42,443 bases of DNA from assembly GCF_000350225.1 (NCBI RefSeq), contig NW_005179394.1, forward strand, positions 4,190-46,632. The letters are read 5' to 3'. Positions 22,203 through 30,069 of the stretch are shown one piece after another (positions within the stretch are counted from its first letter, which is position 1; each line of letters starts with the position of its first letter). Source of the DNA: Chondrus crispus. Taxonomy: Eukaryota; Rhodophyta; Florideophyceae; Gigartinales; Gigartinaceae. The position numbers and the translations under genes are program-made. The notes beneath the pieces are model-generated. The model did no database searches. It saw nothing but the letters and a program-made list of their open reading frames with translations, and had not been told where the DNA came from.

Positions 22203-22946
22203 ATGCCCGGTGAACGCTGTAATACGTTTCTTGCCTGCATTCAAAGATCATTAGCTCGCAAACACTCACGTAATGACTTTCACGCCAGCTGGATTGCCCC
22301 TCGGACATTATACGCGCTTTGGTCAATTACCAGTTTCGTTAGCACGGAACTATTTGCGGACTCATTTAACGAAAGTGGTGTTCTTCGAGACTACTGTAGT
22401 TTGGACCTGGGGGATTTGGAACTTGGTTCTCTAAAAAGTTGGAACTATGTTGAGGACAGCATAGAAGGTGGTGCTGGAAATCCACCCTTCAACAACGTGC
22501 TTTTAGAAGACCTGTTTACCAAGTTTGAGAAGGGCGTTCAAAAGGAAAGTCCGTACTGTCGCTGTGTACTATTGCCTATCGGAAAGGGTTCTGAACTGCT
22601 AAAGCGAGTTCAGCTACTTACGTCAGAAGCGCATCTTCTGGTATCTATTCCACCGGGATGTCTACCGTTCAGAAATGAAAACGTGTTGCTCACACAGCAC
22701 TATTTAAAGCCGAAACCGCACTTACACCGGTACATCGGCCTTTTTGTGTGGTGCAACAGGCCTTATCTACTTAAAAACAAAGCACCTTTGAATATAGAAG
22801 ATGTTTATCAAGCTTGGATCGATGACACTCTTCTCGGCCCAGAACGTGCAGTATTGCACAGCGAAGAGTTTCTAAGGGTTTTCCCTATGGAACTACGGGG
22901 AGAAGAGGGCATAGATGGTTTATTGACAGAGCTTTGGAGTACTTAA
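22203..22946 (+). CDS. PCIF1-like N6-adenine methyltransferase
   Basis: The 247-residue product matches the catalytic half of PCIF1/CAPAM, the enzyme that transfers a methyl group from SAM to the N6 of adenosine (cap-adjacent m6Am in animals). The diagnostic NPPF motif is residues 93-96 (GGAGNPPFNNVLLEDLF). Before it, the family pattern E-x-FA-S-x-x-N ... YCS-x-D-x-x-x-x-x-GS appears as ELFADSFNESG, DYCSLDLGDLELGS. A beta strand CRCVLLPIG follows NPPF, as in the family. The WW domain and long N-terminal region of animal PCIF1 are absent, so this is a minimal enzyme or lacks an upstream exon. It is transcribed toward the nuclease/transposase gene and ends 72 bases from it. In this setting its target may be element DNA or RNA, which the sequence does not show. 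Alternative: a decayed host gene copy, unlikely given the intact frame. Confidence 0.7.
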   Translation: MPGERCNTFLACIQRSLARKHSRNDFHASWIAPRTLYALWSITSFVSTELFADSFNESGVLRDYCSLDLGDLELGSLKSWNYVEDSIEGGAGNPPFNNVLLEDLFTKFEKGVQKESPYCRCVLLPIGKGSELLKRVQLLTSEAHLLVSIPPGCLPFRNENVLLTQHYLKPKPHLHRYIGLFVWCNRPYLLKNKAPLNIEDVYQAWIDDTLLGPERAVLHSEEFLRVFPMELRGEEGIDGLLTELWST

Positions 22947-23018
22947 TTCTCATTTTCTACAGTGTGTGTCAATCGCTTGGAGAAAGTAAGTACATGATAC
23001 ACCAAGTTTTAGTGCTTT

Positions 23019-24197
23019 CTATACATTTAAAAGTAAAGGTTCCATGTCGTCAGGTTCCATGTCAATTGTGGACGTACTTTCAATAGTGTGTACAGAGTTA
23101 TTGTCATTTTGCTCCTCTGAATCGCTGCTGCTCAGTACAACGGTAGATACCAAGGGTTCTGATTCTACTAGCAGCTGATGGTTGCTAAGGGGTATTAATT
23201 CCGCCGGTGCTGAGTTAACTGCACCTTCATGTTCTGAAGTATCGGGAAAGTGATTGGTGCAGACTACTTCGTTGCAGTAGCACCCAATGCACTTTCTTGC
23301 CTCTCTCACACATGAACATCGACGAGTAGAACAGTCTCCCTTGCATTTGCAGGAGGACTTCACTTGTCTTATTAGACCTTCAATTTGTCTGAGGTGTTCG
23401 TTTGCTTCGAGCAGTATTGAGCCATCTTCATGATAGCCATTCTCAGGTGCACAGCCCCCTACTGTTTCATGTGAAGCATCCATGCAGTGTGCCCTTCCCC
23501 AATACTTGTATACAACGAAAAATGACCTCCTTATCTGGAGTTGTAGGTGTTGTACGTGAGGTACTAGCTCATTAATGCTTTTTGCATTATCAGAAACGAA
23601 GTTACGTACGTCAATCTTCCATAGATGTGACCCGACCTCATGTGTTGAAGTGAAGATGCTCTTCTTAAAGGCTGAGAATTCTTTCTGTTCTAGAAGTCCC
23701 TTCTGTAGTTGGTAAGTTGCTTCAGTGAGAAATTTTCTCGTATGCGTTTTAGAAAGCAGTCGTTCTTTGCCATGCTTGAATAGATACAATGTACATATGA
23801 ACGTTTCAAATGTTTCAATAGTTGTCTTGTTGATGCCGGTCTCTGGCGGCTCTAGATTAAGCAGATGTTTCCTGAAAATGGCCAACACAAGCACGAAGAC
23901 TTCATGACTCATGCCAAAGAAAGAGGGTGTAAAATCACAGCCAGCCATACAGTACAGCATAGCTACAGTCTTACCACTGCTTTGTATAGAACATAAAGCG
24001 GAGATTGCATCATCAACACTATGAAAGGTGTCGTTCAAAACATGAACGATTCCTTGTGAGTGCATAACTTCGGAGCACAGTAAAATTATGAACACGTCCG
24101 TATCGTCTGATAGTATTAAAGACCCTGAAATCAGACTTGTGCTTCGTACATCCCTTGGTACTCTTTCCACGTGGTCTTTTCTTCTATTGGGTTCCAT
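23019..24197 (-). CDS. FEN1/XPG-like nuclease C-terminal half plus CXC domain
   Basis: This 392-residue frame continues, in the same reading frame, the 1703-residue frame that ends at 24207. Early residues LILSDDTDVFIILL (about 28-40) and MLYCMAGCDFTPSFFG (about 80-95) match the second metal-binding Asp pair and the GCD box of FEN1/XPG structure-specific nucleases (DMD and GCDY there). A helical region follows. Around residues 284-319 a cysteine cluster, CKCKGDCSTRRCSCVREA then CIGCYCN, resembles the TSO1/tesmin CXC DNA-binding motif. The tail is acidic and Ser/Asp-rich. It lacks the N-terminal nuclease half, which is found at the end of the upstream frame. The two therefore probably form one protein, joined by splicing or separated by a nonsense change. 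Confidence 0.7.
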   Translation of the reverse strand: MEPNRRKDHVERVPRDVRSTSLISGSLILSDDTDVFIILLCSEVMHSQGIVHVLNDTFHSVDDAISALCSIQSSGKTVAMLYCMAGCDFTPSFFGMSHEVFVLVLAIFRKHLLNLEPPETGINKTTIETFETFICTLYLFKHGKERLLSKTHTRKFLTEATYQLQKGLLEQKEFSAFKKSIFTSTHEVGSHLWKIDVRNFVSDNAKSINELVPHVQHLQLQIRRSFFVVYKYWGRAHCMDASHETVGGCAPENGYHEDGSILLEANEHLRQIEGLIRQVKSSCKCKGDCSTRRCSCVREARKCIGCYCNEVVCTNHFPDTSEHEGAVNSAPAELIPLSNHQLLVESEPLVSTVVLSSSDSEEQNDNNSVHTIESTSTIDMEPDDMEPLLLNV

Positions 24198-24211
24198 TAC
24201 ACCAAACTACC
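24125..24211 (-). other. In-frame TAG and candidate 75-nt intron between the two coding blocks
   Basis: On the minus strand the upstream frame ends AACAG-GTAGTTTGG, so the TAG (24209-24207) lies inside a good GT donor context (CAG|GTAGTT). An acceptor ACAAG at 24136 gives a 75-nt intron, a multiple of three. It keeps the frame, removes the stop and brings the nuclease motifs to about the family spacing. A stronger-looking acceptor, GATTTCAG at 24125, would give 86 nt and break the frame. Splicing is an inference; a simple nonsense mutation or read-through is also possible. Confidence 0.45.
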
Positions 24212-27200
24212 TGTTAAACTCCTGGAATGGTCCGGCAATGTAAGAAGTGTACGTAGCTACAAATCTAGTCTCAGACTCACCATGTTTCATTTCATGATGA
24301 CCGATGTATGCACCTCCTCTTGTCTCGAAAACAAGGCAACGATCGCGAGGAATCTGAAACAAGTTACTATCACTATTGCCATTCTCCTTCTCTCTCTTGA
24401 GGACAATACATCCTTGAGTTAACATGGATTCAGCATCGTTACTGTCCCTATGCGGTGTTAAATCTTTCGGAGTACAGTTTGTAAATTCTGTTGGTACTGC
24501 AAACATACCTCCATGGAGGAATATGCAACAGTTATGCTGTGAATGTTTCAGCAACTCAAAAGATGCTACCGCTGCACAATGCAAATGCAGAGATGCAAGC
24601 TCATCTTTTTCGTCTCGGTTGTTGAGGAGGGAGCTCCACGGGACAGTAAGTTCATCGTCGAACTGTAGCCGCCTACAAGTGGTTTCCTGATCCACCTCAC
24701 TCTCTTGGGGAGTACCTCTGGACCTGTTTTTGTCCCGCCGAGTTTGCTCTGATTTCTTATGCACTATAACCTTGCTTGGTTCATCAATATGAAGGTGAAC
24801 CTGTCGTAGGTGTTTTGAAGCTGCATCTGTCAAGCATGGTCTCATAATTGATATCATCTTACCAATGACAACACTTTGCAGGGACGTACCCCCACCTGCA
24901 TTGTCCCCTCTGAAGTGGAGAGAATTCATAACGTCTAGTTGAACAGAGTAGTAAGGTGTTAGCGACGAACCAAACATACTTCGCGACACTCGAGAGCTCG
25001 TACCACTGTCGAAGGATATTTTGTTAAAAGAGTACAGAACGTCTCTGTTGTTCCTTCTTGTATACTTTAGGAACCTTGATTTGACTGGATGGTTAAACTG
25101 GCCGTTCAGGTCCACGAAACAGTCAGCAAAAGTTGAAACAAGGTGTCTCCGATCATGAAGGGCGTCCCATCGCGCCATAACTTCCTTTAAGTACTCCCTG
25201 TTCCCGGAATTTATCGCCTTTCTTTCCTCTGCGTACAGCGCGTCCTTAGCTCTCGCAATCTTTCTCCTGCTTTCAACCATAACAGTAATGAACGAATGTT
25301 TGCCCTTAAGTCTTTTTATGCGACTCGGTCCATCTGTGACGCTGGCAGTCAGAGTGACGTCACATCCTGAGCCAGTAATTGTGACCACACCACCGTTCTT
25401 TGACATAGACTTAGATGCTCTCGTAACTGCACGTGATCTAGTCCACTTTTTGAAACGTTTCCCTGAAAAGTGGTTGACCACATCCTCTTCAGACAGTCCA
25501 CCGAACACATCAGGAAATATTACAGAAGAGTGCAGCTTGGTAGTCATCCTTCCCAGCTCTGCGACCTGCAGCAACTTGTTTTGGTCCTCAACTATATTCA
25601 TTCGTTGGGGAGGGCTGGAAAAAACGTTGGTGAGCCACTCAGAACAGCGATGTGCGATGTTGAGAAAGCCTTTCTCTCTCATTACGTGCAACATTCTGGA
25701 CACAGTTCTCCACTGAACAGCGTTTCTGTCAAAATGTGACAGGGGCCCTCCCTGCTCCCCTCCATCGTCCAGTATCCTCTTACGACCGAAAGCCCTTGAC
25801 GCACCAGTGCAATATCTAGACAATGCTCTAAACATAGATACCTGCTGCAGCCATGCCGATGCATTCTGCAGATGACCTAGAAAGTTGACGCTCAGGCTTT
25901 TCAAATGTCGAACCGCCAGCATTTCAAGAGACTCATCCAAGTGCACATAAGTCCATCCCCTTCTGTCTATGGCATCTTTTCCTCTTCCTGTAAAACTTAA
26001 AAGCTGGACAAGAGAACGGCCTGGCTTCTTGTCATACAGTTCATCCACCACGTATGTTGGTAGAATACCTCGGAAAAAGGCATAGTATAGACTCAACTCC
26101 TGATATTTTAAATGGGTCGTTGCGTGCAGGATGGGCATATGCTTGAACCAAAAAATATCTGTGACGTTACTATGACCAGTTCTAGACAGCACATGGAATC
26201 TAATGGTGGGTAGTAAGCATGAAAATAGAACAGTGTTCACAAAGTGCTGCCCATTGCATCCACGGCCAAATGCTTTCACTGCCAAATCCCTGATTCTTCT
26301 CCCACAGTTTATCGTATCCGCAGTAACAACCTCAGTTGTTTCTTTGTACAATTGACCGAACGGCTTTTCGTTTGTGTGCTGCGATGTTTGAGTACTAACA
26401 CGTGCCCCCAGAGGTTCTTTAAATACCCCGTCGGCGGAGAGTTTTTTCTCAGAAGCGTTCTTATGCATGCTTGCCACTTGTCTGGCAAGCTCATAATTTT
26501 CCAATAGAAGCATATCAGTGATGTGAATAATCATGGCACATGCAAAGTTGAACAATACAGCACGGTTGTTACGTGTATGGGAGTGAGTAAGGATATTTGA
26601 GACCTGGCCTTTAGAGAGGCCAGCACATGCAGCAATCTCATCTAACCCAAGACCGTCAAGCATTTCCTTGCATATAGAGTACATGGCTTGCTTTTCCGTA
26701 TGGAAGAGTCCTGGGAAAGGAACTAGCCACTCATGTAATCTATAAACATCATCTATTATTCCAGGACTCCTGTTGGATGTCGTATTGCCATGCTGTTTTC
26801 TGTAAGATTCCATCCAAATCTCTACAAACATCTTGTAAGATGGCTGGTCCCCTCCCACAACCACATGTCTAGGGCACCCTGGATGGCCAGGCCTTATTTG
26901 TTTCTCAATTATCTTTAAAACCCTTCGAACTGTGAGCTTGTCTGCAGCACTGTCTCGACTTATCTCGACGTAAACAACTTGCTGGTCGTATAAAGACTCA
27001 TCTGTAGCAGCCTTGCCGTCGTGCTGCTTAAAAGCTGAAAGAAGTAAAGTCCTGAAGTTCAGCGGTGCTTCAGTGCAGCCATGCTGAAACTCAGTCCGAG
27101 CAGAAGTGTTGTACTCACTACCAAGACCCTCTTTTCCACCGACAAGACGGTTTCGGTAACCTGAGCACAGCCCGAAGACAATTACACTAAACTCTGAAAT

Positions 27201-29318
27201 AATTTCATGGCTTTCGGGTGGCAATAGCTTGTCTACGAAAGAGCCCCTATCGCCAAGGAGGCTCGAAGTTTTCCAGTCACCAGGTTCAGCTTTAAACCTT
27301 TTCCTGTGGAGTTCCATATTCTCCAAAGGCTTCCACTTTTTTGTGATTCCTTGCAGAAGAGAGCCATTTACCTTCGGCATTGGCTTTCCATCAACCTTGA
27401 CAGCATGCGGTGATGTACTGTCCCAGTTATCGAACTGGAGAAGGGGCAGTGCTTTTGTGTCCACAACAGTACTGTCCCAGGGACCATTCCTCTCCCTCCC
27501 GGCAATAAGATTCTGCCTATATCGTTCTGTTGTAGTATAAGAGAGAAAAAGGCCCAGAGAATTCAAGACGCTCACGAATGAGGGGCTAACCTCACAAATA
27601 CCTGCAATTGAAATGCACGTCGTCAGGGGTCCTGACACTCCGTTTGTGCAACTTAAAAATGTCTGCTCTATTGACTTCAGTGCACGAACACATAGGGCAA
27701 GATCTGCACGTGGATACTCAGAACCATGGCTTAGAGCTTCCTCTATAGATGGCTGTGCCATCAACGCAGGGTTATTAGATAGAGGAAACACATCCCTCAC
27801 ACTTTGACGACTAGCTCTTGCAGATACTGACCACGATACAATACGGCGGTCAGAAGCCATGGTGTACACAACGTCTGTCCACAGCTCCTTAGGCAAAACT
27901 GATATCTCATCTGTCAACGACCAGTTACCCCCCCAGTACTTTTGCTTGCTGTCTCGAAAGTGTTTGGCAACAGTATCAAGATATGATCTAATGTTGGAAG
28001 AGGTAGGTCTAGTCCATGTAAGTCCCTTTGAAGTTGTCTTCACACTGGCAGATAGCATTTGCTCAATTTGCGAAGCAACTACATTAAACCTTGAACAATA
28101 CCCTAGCTTCTTTAAAATTACCCCCATACCAGCAAGGGAAGGTTCTAAACGCTTCTGTAATGTGCGATCATCAACACGTGCTAGTTTAGAGTGTGTATCA
28201 CTCTTGCAAAAGCCACAAAGAGCTTTTCGGGCATGGCAAACATCAGAGAACGGCAGCAATCGGACTGTACTACAGTCATTTTCAATGTTCACACAGGAGA
28301 GCCGCAGAGTTTTGGCGACCGTTCTAATCTCCTCTGCTATAGACGACTCTTGCAACCGCAGGTAGTGGGGTGAGGTCTCTGGTTCAACGGAGAACAGAAC
28401 GCATTTCACAAGCCAGCTTTCGATAATGCTCTTTAGACTGTGTGTAGAAAATATAGGTCTGCCTCCTCTCTTCCCTTCAGTGACGACATACAGACATGAG
28501 CGACAACATCGCCTTCCCATTACCTGTCTTGCACCAAGCGACCCCCCGGAATGGCTGTACACGCTGTCATCTAGTTGGGATAGTAGTTCGACGTTATTTG
28601 AGGTGTCTAAATCAATCTCGGATATCTCCCAAAGTCGTCCTATAGCCTTCTGGTCATCTATAGGACATCCTCGTCTGTAAAAGATGCACTTTGATGTTCC
28701 GGCCTGGGAGAGCTCGAAACGCCTTGCCTTTAGCTTAGAAAGACGTATATGATTAATGTGGTTGTAGCAGTGATAAAATTTGCCTGGATGTTGAAGTATG
28801 TCCTCAGCAGTTTCTCTGCTACACTTCGATAATCGACAGAGCTCATTGATGAATTCTGTCTGGACTTCTACACTGCACAGCTGAATGTTGAATAGTTTCC
28901 AGTCCCGAGAAGGGTTTCGCACGTTCTCTGCATCTTCTATTCCAGCTCTACTACATATCTCACACGTCTGGCGTTCAGCCCTATCCCTTTTCGGAAGATA
29001 CCGGGTCTTCCAGGCAGCTAAAGACTTTCTTGATATTCTGGGGTACTTTCTAGACGCACATATCATATTCCAGCCAGACTTCTTATCTCGACAATAGCTG
29101 CAAAGGTAAACAGTGGTCTTGGAGTCCTGTGGAAGTGTCAGAAAGGGGTTTGGGATGACTCCGGTATCCACACTGGACCTGTTCGAGATTTGAGAGACAG
29201 TTAGATGCACAGGGAGACTAGGAGTGCGCTCATTGCGCACATTACAGGCGTAACAGGACCGTTCCGTACCCTCTGCTCCCATGAACGGATCGGGAGAAAC
29301 CCTACCCTCAGAGTTCAT
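24207..29318 (-). CDS. Giant DUF6589-like transposase with FEN-type nuclease N-half
   Basis: A 1703-codon frame from ATG 29318 without an intron. Cys pairs near the N-terminus (C22/C25 in SCYACNVRN, then LCSYCRDKK, TCEICSRAG, RRCCRSCL, CGFCKS) suggest zinc-binding modules. Around residues 820-1110 the blocks HVVVGGDQPSYKMFVEIW, LVPFPGLFHTEKQAMY and HLKYQELSLYYAFFRG resemble DUF6589, a domain of large, poorly studied fungal and animal mobile-element proteins. From about residue 1466 a FEN1/XPG-like N-terminal half starts: QLDVMNSLHFRG (first Asp), HLHIDEPSKV with a following QTRRDK (as in FDGKPP...R..RR), and GESETRF near 1683 (as in the EAEA box). The rest of the nuclease is in the frame at 24197. 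The conserved catalytic acids across both frames suggest an active or recently active enzyme. DUF6589 is assigned from memory of the family pattern and needs a profile search. Confidence 0.65.
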   Translation of the reverse strand: MNSEGRVSPDPFMGAEGTERSCYACNVRNERTPSLPVHLTVSQISNRSSVDTGVIPNPFLTLPQDSKTTVYLCSYCRDKKSGWNMICASRKYPRISRKSLAAWKTRYLPKRDRAERQTCEICSRAGIEDAENVRNPSRDWKLFNIQLCSVEVQTEFINELCRLSKCSRETAEDILQHPGKFYHCYNHINHIRLSKLKARRFELSQAGTSKCIFYRRGCPIDDQKAIGRLWEISEIDLDTSNNVELLSQLDDSVYSHSGGSLGARQVMGRRCCRSCLYVVTEGKRGGRPIFSTHSLKSIIESWLVKCVLFSVEPETSPHYLRLQESSIAEEIRTVAKTLRLSCVNIENDCSTVRLLPFSDVCHARKALCGFCKSDTHSKLARVDDRTLQKRLEPSLAGMGVILKKLGYCSRFNVVASQIEQMLSASVKTTSKGLTWTRPTSSNIRSYLDTVAKHFRDSKQKYWGGNWSLTDEISVLPKELWTDVVYTMASDRRIVSWSVSARASRQSVRDVFPLSNNPALMAQPSIEEALSHGSEYPRADLALCVRALKSIEQTFLSCTNGVSGPLTTCISIAGICEVSPSFVSVLNSLGLFLSYTTTERYRQNLIAGRERNGPWDSTVVDTKALPLLQFDNWDSTSPHAVKVDGKPMPKVNGSLLQGITKKWKPLENMELHRKRFKAEPGDWKTSSLLGDRGSFVDKLLPPESHEIISEFSVIVFGLCSGYRNRLVGGKEGLGSEYNTSARTEFQHGCTEAPLNFRTLLLSAFKQHDGKAATDESLYDQQVVYVEISRDSAADKLTVRRVLKIIEKQIRPGHPGCPRHVVVGGDQPSYKMFVEIWMESYRKQHGNTTSNRSPGIIDDVYRLHEWLVPFPGLFHTEKQAMYSICKEMLDGLGLDEIAACAGLSKGQVSNILTHSHTRNNRAVLFNFACAMIIHITDMLLLENYELARQVASMHKNASEKKLSADGVFKEPLGARVSTQTSQHTNEKPFGQLYKETTEVVTADTINCGRRIRDLAVKAFGRGCNGQHFVNTVLFSCLLPTIRFHVLSRTGHSNVTDIFWFKHMPILHATTHLKYQELSLYYAFFRGILPTYVVDELYDKKPGRSLVQLLSFTGRGKDAIDRRGWTYVHLDESLEMLAVRHLKSLSVNFLGHLQNASAWLQQVSMFRALSRYCTGASRAFGRKRILDDGGEQGGPLSHFDRNAVQWRTVSRMLHVMREKGFLNIAHRCSEWLTNVFSSPPQRMNIVEDQNKLLQVAELGRMTTKLHSSVIFPDVFGGLSEEDVVNHFSGKRFKKWTRSRAVTRASKSMSKNGGVVTITGSGCDVTLTASVTDGPSRIKRLKGKHSFITVMVESRRKIARAKDALYAEERKAINSGNREYLKEVMARWDALHDRRHLVSTFADCFVDLNGQFNHPVKSRFLKYTRRNNRDVLYSFNKISFDSGTSSRVSRSMFGSSLTPYYSVQLDVMNSLHFRGDNAGGGTSLQSVVIGKMISIMRPCLTDAASKHLRQVHLHIDEPSKVIVHKKSEQTRRDKNRSRGTPQESEVDQETTCRRLQFDDELTVPWSSLLNNRDEKDELASLHLHCAAVASFELLKHSQHNCCIFLHGGMFAVPTEFTNCTPKDLTPHRDSNDAESMLTQGCIVLKREKENGNSDSNLFQIPRDRCLVFETRGGAYIGHHEMKHGESETRFVATYTSYIAGPFQEFNR

Positions 29319-29553
29319 ACCTTGGTGTTTTCAAGAACTGAAAATGGTGATGTGAAGCTAAAGCTGCATGTATTTCAATGAAGGGGGTGACTTTGTGTGT
29401 CATGAACAGGAACATAGGAGGAGAGCAATCTGAAGAGTCGTTGTCGCGAGTGTGGCGAAAATATGCCTTTATAGCGTTGGCGGAGTCGATTTTCGATGAC
29501 TTGTGTCCAGCTCATCGACACAAAAATTTATCATAACTCTCAAAATGCGGAAT

Positions 29554-29602
29554 GAAATTGCCAGATCACTGACTGATATGGAATAATCCCACTGGCAATT
29601 TC
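29554..29602. repeat. Inverted repeat at the right edge of the large element
   Basis: GAAATTGCCAG (29554-29564) and CTGGCAATTTC (29592-29602) are perfect 11-bp inverted copies with a 27-base spacer. The spacer contains the candidate terminal motif ending at 29580. This could be a transposase-binding palindrome or a chance stem. Confidence 0.5.
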
Positions 29603-29780
29603 CTACAGATTCAATCCAATGTAGATCTAGTCTTGTGTTAGAAATACGATAAAAGGAAGGTTCGCAAAGCAGTTGTTCCTTTTGTTTTGGAGGATGTGTG
29701 CGTGTGGGCGGGATCTGTTCAAAATCGAAGCGTCTGCAACTGCTGGCTCTAGCAAACGCGTTGTTGGTGGACTGGGATCT

Positions 29781-29799
29781 CACCGTGTACTACACGGTG
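29781..29799. repeat. Perfect 9-bp-arm hairpin
   Basis: CACCGTGTA and TACACGGTG are separated by a single C. It is three bases before the 40-bp palindrome at 29803. Confidence 0.9.
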
Positions 29800-29802
29800 T
29801 TC

Positions 29803-29842
29803 AAGAATTCATAGTTTTCGAATTCGAAAACTATGAATTCTT
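29803..29842. repeat. Perfect 40-bp palindrome
   Basis: The left half AAGAATTCATAGTTTTCGAA is followed without spacer by its exact reverse complement. Such spacerless palindromes extrude as cruciforms and are usually lost from genomes, so its intact state suggests either recent origin or a function. It lies about 230 bp upstream of the coding-like frame at 30070. Confidence 0.95.
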
Positions 29843-30069
29843 TTTTCCTCTATTCCCGCTAAAGAGAATAGGCCCCATTGACTTCGTACACGTAGCTATC
29901 CCTTATAGCACCTTTCTTGGGCAGTTTATTATTCTTCCGCGCTTTGCACTCCTACCCAACCCGGGTACCGTTTTCAATTTATCTCATTCCTTATCTGCGT
30001 ACCGTCACCCAAAACACTTCATCTCAATTCCTCTCTGCGTTTGTCACCCAAACTACTGGATCCACCGTC

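Larger units (their letters stand above)
21427..29580. mobile_element. Candidate ~8.2-kb element: DUF6589-FEN-CXC gene plus adenine methyltransferase
   Basis: Three open frames form one compact block: a methyltransferase on plus (22203-22946), then, 72 bases from its stop and tail to tail, two collinear minus-strand frames (23019-24197 and 24207-29318). The motif CATATCAGTCGGTGATC at 21427-21443 recurs inverted at 29564-29580 as CATATCAGTCAGTGATC, with 16 of 17 bases matching and the correct orientation for terminal inverted repeats. No target-site duplication is evident and the match fades quickly inward, so the ends are tentative. Convergent genes within inverted ends, a transposase-like domain and surroundings made only of transposons argue for a mobile element. 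Confidence 0.45.
29603..30069. other. Upstream region of an unknown decayed gene
   Basis: No gene is supported. The stretch contains two adjacent perfect palindromes (29781-29799 and 29803-29842) and a pyrimidine-rich run before the ATG at 30070. Confidence 0.5.

Noticed and set aside
24125..24210. 86-nt intron ending at the strong GATTTCAG acceptor
   Set aside because: It would join the two nuclease halves out of frame; the 75-nt alternative keeps the frame.
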